The position numbers and the translations under genes are program-made. This document shows positions 59,616 through 64,000 of a stretch of 64,000 nucleotides of DNA, piece after piece (position 1 is the stretch's first letter; each line of letters opens with the position of its first letter). This DNA comes from Stutzerimonas stutzeri (GTDB lineage Bacteria > Pseudomonadota > Gammaproteobacteria > Pseudomonadales > Pseudomonadaceae): contig NZ_CP007441.1 in NCBI RefSeq assembly GCF_000590475.1, forward strand, positions 3,044,660 through 3,108,659. Reading direction: 5' to 3'. Under the pieces are notes generated by a model. It was given only the letters and a program-made list of their open reading frames with translations. It did not search any database and had not been told where the DNA came from.

Positions 59616-59921
59616 GGTCAATCCTCTCTGTACAAGTTGGTGTTCGACTGCGCGGCCTCGGCGGATTTCGCGGATCCTGAGGCAAGTTTCAGTTCATCAC
59701 TGACTAAGTTGCAGATCAGCAGGACTGAGATCATGCCACCGTGACCGCGATCGAACACGCGTCGTGCATCGCCTCGACGCAGGCACGTTCAACGTCGGCC
59801 GACGATTTCGCAGGCTTGCGTCACTGATACGGTCGGTACAAGCTGCCGCCACCGTTTGGCACGTCGCCCCTGGCCCTTTAAGCTCTGCGCCTGCCCGCTG
59901 CATCATTCAGAGGATTCCCCC
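59616..59921. other. Intergenic region without identified gene
   Basis: About 306 bp between the divergent TerB-like and DUF4197 genes. No ORF, RNA gene or convincing promoter was seen beyond the expectation of two divergent promoters. Confidence 0.6.
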
Positions 59922-60608
59922 ATGCTGCGCACCACTACCTTCATCGCCGGTCTGCTGCTGTCGGCTGGCGCTTACGCCCTTTCGCTGTCCGACCTTAGCC
60001 AGGGTGACGCCAATGCTGGCCTCAAGGATGCCCTCAGCCAAGGCGCTAAGGTTGCGGTGCAGCAGCTCGGTAAACCCGGCGGCTTCAGCAACGATCCGGA
60101 TGTGCGTATCGAGCTGCCGGGCAACATTGGCAAGGCCTCGCGCATGTTGAAGATGATGGGCATGGGTGCCCAGGTCGAAGAACTGGAAAACGGCATGAAT
60201 AGCGCTGCCGAGGCTGCGGTACCGCAGGCACAGGCGTTGCTGCTGGACGCGGTGAAGAAGATGACCGTGGCCGACGCGAAGGCGATTCTGGCCGGCGGCA
60301 ATGACTCGGCTACTCAGTATCTGAACAAGACCAGCCGAGCGGAGATACGCGCCAAGTTCCTGCCCATCATCAAGCAGGCCACCGACAAGGTCGGAGTCGC
60401 CCAGCAATACAACGCACTGGCCAGCAAGGCGTCCGGCCTCGGAGCGGTCGATGCCAAATACGGCACGGTCGAGAGCTACGTGGCCGAACAGGCCCTCGAT
60501 GGGCTGTTCACTGTCATCGCCGAACAGGAAGCCAGCATTCGCCAGAACCCGGCGCAGGCGGCCACCAGCGTGGCGAAGAAGGTCTTCGGCGCGCTGATGG
60601 GCAATTGA
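59922..60608 (+). CDS. DUF4197 exported protein
   Basis: 228 aa. A signal peptide (MLRTTTFIAGLLLSAGAYAL) is followed by the helical DUF4197 domain: LKDALSQGAKVAVQQLGKPG, AVKKMTVADAKAILAGGNDS and ATQYLNKTSRAEIRAKFLPI. A Tyr-Gly-Thr-Val helix and a final FTVIAEQEASIRQNP complete it. Function unknown, probably periplasmic. The ATG at 59922 was chosen because it exposes the signal sequence. Confidence 0.88.
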   Translation: MLRTTTFIAGLLLSAGAYALSLSDLSQGDANAGLKDALSQGAKVAVQQLGKPGGFSNDPDVRIELPGNIGKASRMLKMMGMGAQVEELENGMNSAAEAAVPQAQALLLDAVKKMTVADAKAILAGGNDSATQYLNKTSRAEIRAKFLPIIKQATDKVGVAQQYNALASKASGLGAVDAKYGTVESYVAEQALDGLFTVIAEQEASIRQNPAQAATSVAKKVFGALMGN

Positions 60609-60637
60609 CGGCTGGAGCGGGTCGAGGCTGAACACCG

Positions 60638-61255
60638 ATGTATCACGGAGAAAAATTCAACGCCTGGACGCATCTGGCCGGCGGCGTGCTGGCCCTGATC
60701 GGCACGGTCTGGTTGTTGGTATTGGCCGCCATGGATGGCGACCTGGCCAAGATCGTCAGCGTGGCCATTTATGGATTCACCCTGGTGCTGCTCTACAGCA
60801 CCTCGACGATCTATCACAGCGTCCGGGGCCGCGCTAAAGTCGTCATGCAGAAGCTCGATCATCTGTCGATCTACCTGCTGATCGCGGGCAGCTATACACC
60901 CTTCTGTCTGGTGACGCTACGTGGCGCCTGGGGCTGGTGGCTGTTCGGCATCGTTTGGTCGCTGGCAGTGATCGGCATGCTGCAGGAAATCAAACCGCGT
61001 TCGGAGGCGCGGGTGTTGTCCATCGTCATCTACGCAGTCATGGGCTGGATCGTGCTGGTGGCGGTCAAGCCGCTGCTTGCCGCGCTCGGCACCGCCGGCT
61101 TCAGTTGGCTGGTCGCTGGCGGCGTGTCGTACACCGCGGGCATCGTATTCTTCGCTTACGATGAGCGTTTCCGCCATTGGCACGGCATCTGGCACCTGTT
61201 CGTCATGGTCGGCAGTCTGCTGCATTTCGTGGCAATCCTGCGCTACGTGGTCTGA
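60638..61255 (+). CDS. Haemolysin III / YqfA-type membrane protein
   Basis: 205 aa with seven predicted helices. It begins MYHGEKFNAWTHLAGGVLAL, contains STIYHSVRGRAKVVMQKLDH and LIAGSYTPFCLVTLRGAWGW, and ends RHWHGIWHLFVMVGSLLHFV. The His/Ser pattern places it in the PAQR/haemolysin-III superfamily. The name is historic; the role is probably membrane homeostasis. It lies 29 bp after the DUF4197 gene. Confidence 0.92.
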   Translation: MYHGEKFNAWTHLAGGVLALIGTVWLLVLAAMDGDLAKIVSVAIYGFTLVLLYSTSTIYHSVRGRAKVVMQKLDHLSIYLLIAGSYTPFCLVTLRGAWGWWLFGIVWSLAVIGMLQEIKPRSEARVLSIVIYAVMGWIVLVAVKPLLAALGTAGFSWLVAGGVSYTAGIVFFAYDERFRHWHGIWHLFVMVGSLLHFVAILRYVV

Positions 61256-61291
61256 CGCCTGGTCGACCCACCAAAACCCGTGCCCGGTCGT

Positions 61292-61747
61292 TCAGAGTTC
61301 GTGCATGCGATTGACCTGCTGCGCCAGGCGCATGGTTTCGTGCTCTTCGAGCTGCAGCATTTCCTCCAGCAGCTCGCGCGCCCGGTCAAGACCGGGGCGG
61401 GTTTCCAGGGAACGGTACAGATCGATGATCTGATTGTGGATAGCGAAAATCTCCCGCGAGATCTCGTCGACGCTCATCTGTCCATAGGCCTCGCTGTCGA
61501 GATCCAGCGCCAGCCTCTCGCGCTCAACGGCATCGTGCAGTCGAATGTGTAACGCTCGCGGGTCGGCGTGTTCCTTGATCCGGGCGATGGTGCTGGTCAG
61601 GTCCTGCTCATGTTGCGCCAGATAGACCAGCAACATCTTGGCCAACGAGTCGCTGCGTTCATTCGCCCCGTCGCTCATGCAGGTGGACAGCCGCGCATGG
61701 GCCTGGCTGGTCCAGTCGATAAGGTCTTCGCATCGTTCGATGTTCAT
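61292..61747 (-). CDS. Helical protein of unknown function
   Basis: 151 aa, all helical by inspection, rich in His/Glu/Asp: MNIERCEDLIDWTSQAHARL, MLLVYLAQHEQDLTSTIARI, LLEEMLQLEEHETMRLAQQV. The His and Glu spacing is reminiscent of haemerythrin or ferritin-like bundles, but I cannot assign a family. The ATG at 61747 was chosen because upstream in-frame sequence is Cys/Arg-rich noise. Confidence 0.7.
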   Translation of the reverse strand: MNIERCEDLIDWTSQAHARLSTCMSDGANERSDSLAKMLLVYLAQHEQDLTSTIARIKEHADPRALHIRLHDAVERERLALDLDSEAYGQMSVDEISREIFAIHNQIIDLYRSLETRPGLDRARELLEEMLQLEEHETMRLAQQVNRMHEL

Positions 61748-62105
61748 GGCACCTCCGTCCGCAGCGTCGATCATCCAGGCGTGATAGCCAGCATGGGCCT
61801 GCGGTAACCGAATGCAACCACGTACGAGCCGGATTGGCCAGCGCTGATGTCGGCGGCAACAGAGCGCAGGCGACATGACTCATGAAGCTGTAAACAGCGA
61901 GCCCGGGTGCAACCGCAGACTTTCCAGCCGCGCTATCAGGATTTCCACAGCACATCTCATCGAGTATCCAGCCTGACATTTCTGTAAGCGAAATGACAGC
62001 AAACCCGCGTCGTTGCTGGATTTCACCGGATCGAACGACCGACGTTCGTGCCGGTCAGGTTTATTGAGTCAGCAATGTTTATTACCATTCGATGAGGAGG
62101 ACTCG
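61748..62105. other. Divergent intergenic region with a copper-type operator
   Basis: About 358 bp between the helical unknown (minus) and the DUF305 gene (plus). No gene was found. The only clear signal is the CopR-like box at 61974-61988, listed separately. Confidence 0.6.
61974..61988 (+). promoter_or_regulatory. CopR-like box upstream of the DUF305 gene
   Basis: TGACATTTCTGTAAG matches the Pseudomonas CopR box TGACA-N4-TGTNAT (recalled, not looked up) at all fixed positions but the last. It overlaps CATTTC-N7-GAAATG. It lies about 120-130 bp before the DUF305 ATG, and copS/copR lie just downstream. Confidence 0.55.
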
Positions 62106-62558
62106 ATGAATAACTACGCCCGCTTCGGTGCGATGATCGCCACGTCTACGCTGGTCATGTTCGGCTTGATGTACCTGAACGTGTATCAGCTCGACCACAT
62201 TTTCTTCAGCGAGACCCGCGCCTACATGGCGCTGGTGATGGGCGCCACAATGGCAATCATCATGTTGGCGTACATGCTCGGGATGTATCAGAAGCGTGGC
62301 GTGAATATCGCCATCTTCGCCGGCAGTGTGGCGGTGTTCGCCCTGTCCCTCTGGCTGGTGCGCAGCCAGCAGACGGTTGACCAGGTGTCCTGGATGAAAG
62401 CGATGATCCCGCATCATTCCATCGCCATTCTGACGAGTGAACGCGCCAGCATCAGCGATCCGCGCGTGCGTGAGCTGGCCGATCAGATCATCCAATCGCA
62501 GCGTGAAGAAATCGCCGAGATGAAGGCGCTGATCAGCGACCTCCAGGGCCGTGAATAA
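62106..62558 (+). CDS. DUF305-type membrane protein
   Basis: 150 aa. Three N-terminal helices (IATSTLVMFGLMYLNVYQ, YMALVMGATMAIIMLAYMLG, NIAIFAGSVAVFALSLWLV) precede a DUF305-like tail with WMKAMIPHHSIAILTSERAS and ADQIIQSQREEIAEMKALI. DUF305 proteins are often found in copper or metal resistance loci; His/Met residues may bind metal. The ATG at 62106 follows GAGGAGGACTCG. It converges with copS. Confidence 0.85.
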   Translation: MNNYARFGAMIATSTLVMFGLMYLNVYQLDHIFFSETRAYMALVMGATMAIIMLAYMLGMYQKRGVNIAIFAGSVAVFALSLWLVRSQQTVDQVSWMKAMIPHHSIAILTSERASISDPRVRELADQIIQSQREEIAEMKALISDLQGRE

Positions 62559-62575
62559 ACGCAACTCTGCCCGCT

Positions 62576-63940
62576 TCAGCGGCGAGCGGCAAACAGGATG
62601 TTGAACGAGGTCCAGCCGTCCTGGCTGATGCATCGGATCTCGCCGCGATGTGCCTCGACAATCGATCGGGTGATTGCCAGCCCCAGTCCGGCGTTGGTCG
62701 GGTGGCCTTCCCGCCGTGCCGGATCGACGCGATAGAAGCGATCGAACAGCCTTGGCTGATGGGCGTCCGGGATGCTGGCGCCCGGATTGCCCACCTTCAG
62801 CGCAACGCCGTTGTCGAGCGTTTCGATATCCACTCGAATCTCGCTGTTATCGGGCGTGTAGCGCAGCGCGTTGGACAGCAGATTCGACAGCGCCTGGCGA
62901 AGCATGGCCGAGTCACCCTCGATACAGCCGCTGCCGGACAGCTGAAACCGAATACCGCGCTCGTCGGCCGTCAGCTGATAGAACTCCAGCAGGTGTTCGC
63001 ACAGAACCTGCAGCTCGATGGTCTGAGTTTCCGGGATGATCAGGCCGTTATCCGCCTTGGCCAGAAACAGCATGTCGTCGATCATGCGCGCCATACGCCG
63101 GAGCTCTTCGAGATTGGAATGCAGGTTGTCCTGATAGTCCTCGCTGCTACGGACACGGGTCAGCACCACTTCGGTATGGGTCATCAGATTCGACACGGGC
63201 GTGCGCAGCTCGTGAGCGATGTCGGCGGAGAAGTTCGAGAGCCGCACGAAGGCCTCTTCCAACCGCGCGAGCATCCCGTTGAAGGCAAGCACCAATTGCT
63301 GCAACTCAGCCGGTATCGACTCGGCGGGGATACGTCCGGTCAGCGACTCGGCCGACACCGATGCCGCCACCAGCGTCACCTCGCGCAACGGGCGCAGACC
63401 ACTGCGGGCCAGTAACCATCCGAGCAGGCCGCTGATCAGCGCACAGAGCACCAATGCACCCCAAAGCCAGCCCGTAAGCGTATGAAAAAACACCTTGTGA
63501 GCGGTAACGTCGAGGGCAAGCACGACCTTCACGACTTGCCCGGCGATCTCCACCTCACCGGTCTTGCGCTGCCAGACGCGGCCGTCGCGCTGCAGTTCGC
63601 CATCGACAGTTGCGTCCGGGTGGCTGCGTACTTGCCCCGCCGCGTCCGTATCGGCGAACAACAGGCGTCCCTCGGCGTCGAATATCTGCGCCGTCAGTTC
63701 ACTGTGCCCGCCCAACAATGCCTGTAGCTGCGGGCGCATCGCGTCGAAACCGGACAGGTCGTCGAGATCCTTGAGCAAGGTCCGGCTGGCCTGCAGTTTC
63801 TCTTCCAGCGCATGACGGTCAAGCTGATCGAAGTGATGCTGACTCAACTGCTTGAAGAAAAACCCCGCCGCACCCAGCACACCGGTCACCGCCAGCATGA
63901 ACATCAGACTGAGCCGGGCCGTAAGAGACAATCGCGTCAT
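62576..63940 (-). CDS. copS: Heavy-metal (copper) sensor histidine kinase
   Basis: 454 aa. A transmembrane helix (MFMLAVTGVLGAAGFFF), a periplasmic sensor domain (about 40-150), a second helix (LWGALVLCALISGLLGWLLA) and a HAMP segment precede the phospho-His in SADIAHELRTPVSNLMTH. The ATPase motifs are NLLSNALRYTPDNSEI and GLGLAITRSIVEAHRG. The CusS/CopS/IrlS type senses Cu or Ag in the periplasm. Its ATG overlaps the stop of the response regulator gene (ATGA). Confidence 0.92.
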   Translation of the reverse strand: MTRLSLTARLSLMFMLAVTGVLGAAGFFFKQLSQHHFDQLDRHALEEKLQASRTLLKDLDDLSGFDAMRPQLQALLGGHSELTAQIFDAEGRLLFADTDAAGQVRSHPDATVDGELQRDGRVWQRKTGEVEIAGQVVKVVLALDVTAHKVFFHTLTGWLWGALVLCALISGLLGWLLARSGLRPLREVTLVAASVSAESLTGRIPAESIPAELQQLVLAFNGMLARLEEAFVRLSNFSADIAHELRTPVSNLMTHTEVVLTRVRSSEDYQDNLHSNLEELRRMARMIDDMLFLAKADNGLIIPETQTIELQVLCEHLLEFYQLTADERGIRFQLSGSGCIEGDSAMLRQALSNLLSNALRYTPDNSEIRVDIETLDNGVALKVGNPGASIPDAHQPRLFDRFYRVDPARREGHPTNAGLGLAITRSIVEAHRGEIRCISQDGWTSFNILFAARR

Positions 63941-64000
63941 GGCGCGTCCGGCTCATCGAGCATGTAGCCCATGCCGCGCGCGGTGTGAATCAGCTTGGGC
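63937..64000 (-). CDS. copR: OmpR-type response regulator, C-terminal end only
   Basis: Only the last 20 codons are in the window: PKLIHTARGMGYMLDEPDAP and stop. The sequence is the wing of an OmpR/PhoB DNA-binding domain (LIHTxRGxGYxL). Coupling to copS by ATGA supports a copper-type regulator. The specific name is inferred from the kinase. Confidence 0.8.
   Translation of the reverse strand, partial: PKLIHTARGMGYMLDEPDAP

Noticed and set aside
1..64000. tRNA, rRNA, CRISPR arrays, riboswitches
   Set aside because: No cloverleaf genes, regularly spaced repeats or known riboswitch cores were recognised by eye; a covariance-model search would be needed to exclude small RNAs.

Overview
The window comes from a GC-rich gammaproteobacterium of the Pseudomonas group. 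A Stutzerimonas (Pseudomonas) stutzeri-like strain is the best guess. The evidence is the Pseudomonas-type polar flagellar order (fliEFGHIJ, hsbA-hsbR-hptB, fliK, fliLMNOPQR-flhB, flhA-flhF-fleN-fliA, cheYZAB-motCD-parC-parP-cheW), a ccmABCDE locus beside it, and Pseudomonas-type etf, plsB and copSR neighbours. The assignment rests on recognised protein families and gene order only.

Layout. 1-2640 (minus): the 3' part of the cytochrome c maturation operon, ccmA-B-C-D-E, with ccmE cut by the window edge. 2773-4613 (plus): a small two-gene unit, a second FliK-like protein and a stand-alone FlhB C-terminal-domain protein. 4594-5034 (minus): an exported rhodanese. 5179-35865 (almost all minus): about 31 kb of flagellar and chemotaxis genes. 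Read in transcription order from the right they are fliE-F-G-H-I-J and hsbA-hsbR-hptB; then fliK; then fliL-M-N-O-P-Q-R-flhB; then, beyond a plus-strand sodC, flhA-flhF-fleN-fliA; then cheY-Z-A-B, motC-D, parC, parP, cheW and a DUF2802 (FipA-like) gene. Near-perfect sigma-54 sites lie upstream of fliE, fliK, fliL and flhA, and a sigma-28-like site lies upstream of cheY. The transcription units can therefore be read from the sequence.

36-47 kb holds housekeeping and accessory genes: a BenE-type transporter, an SDR dehydrogenase, a zinc-free MDR oxidoreductase, pyrF, a DUF2897 mini-protein, a CHASE4-like/PAS/GGDEF/EAL protein, a lipoprotein, a MocR-type regulator, an OmpA-like and a DUF4398-type lipoprotein pair, and a periplasmic solute-binding protein. 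47.4-51.1 kb holds the electron-transfer flavoprotein system, etfBA divergent from etfQO, with a PsrA-type operator directly upstream of a near-consensus sigma-70 promoter. A cold-shock protein follows.

51.76-54.8 kb is a decay zone. It contains a GldG-type ABC auxiliary gene with several frameshifts, a small intact mono-oxygenase-like protein and a frameshifted isochorismatase-type hydrolase. 54.8-64 kb holds plsB, a CSLREA beta-helix lipoprotein, a TerB-like protein, a DUF4197 protein, a haemolysin-III-type membrane protein, a helical unknown, a DUF305 membrane protein and the copper-type sensor kinase copS. The last codons of its response regulator copR run off the end.

The most interesting leads are the FliK-like/FlhB-CC-like pair, two short ORFs that bridge operon genes (ccmB-ccmC and flhF-fleN) with ATGA-type junctions, the triple repeat in the CheA linker, and the regulatory palindrome over the fliK promoter. 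No tRNA, rRNA, CRISPR array, insertion sequence or prophage was seen.
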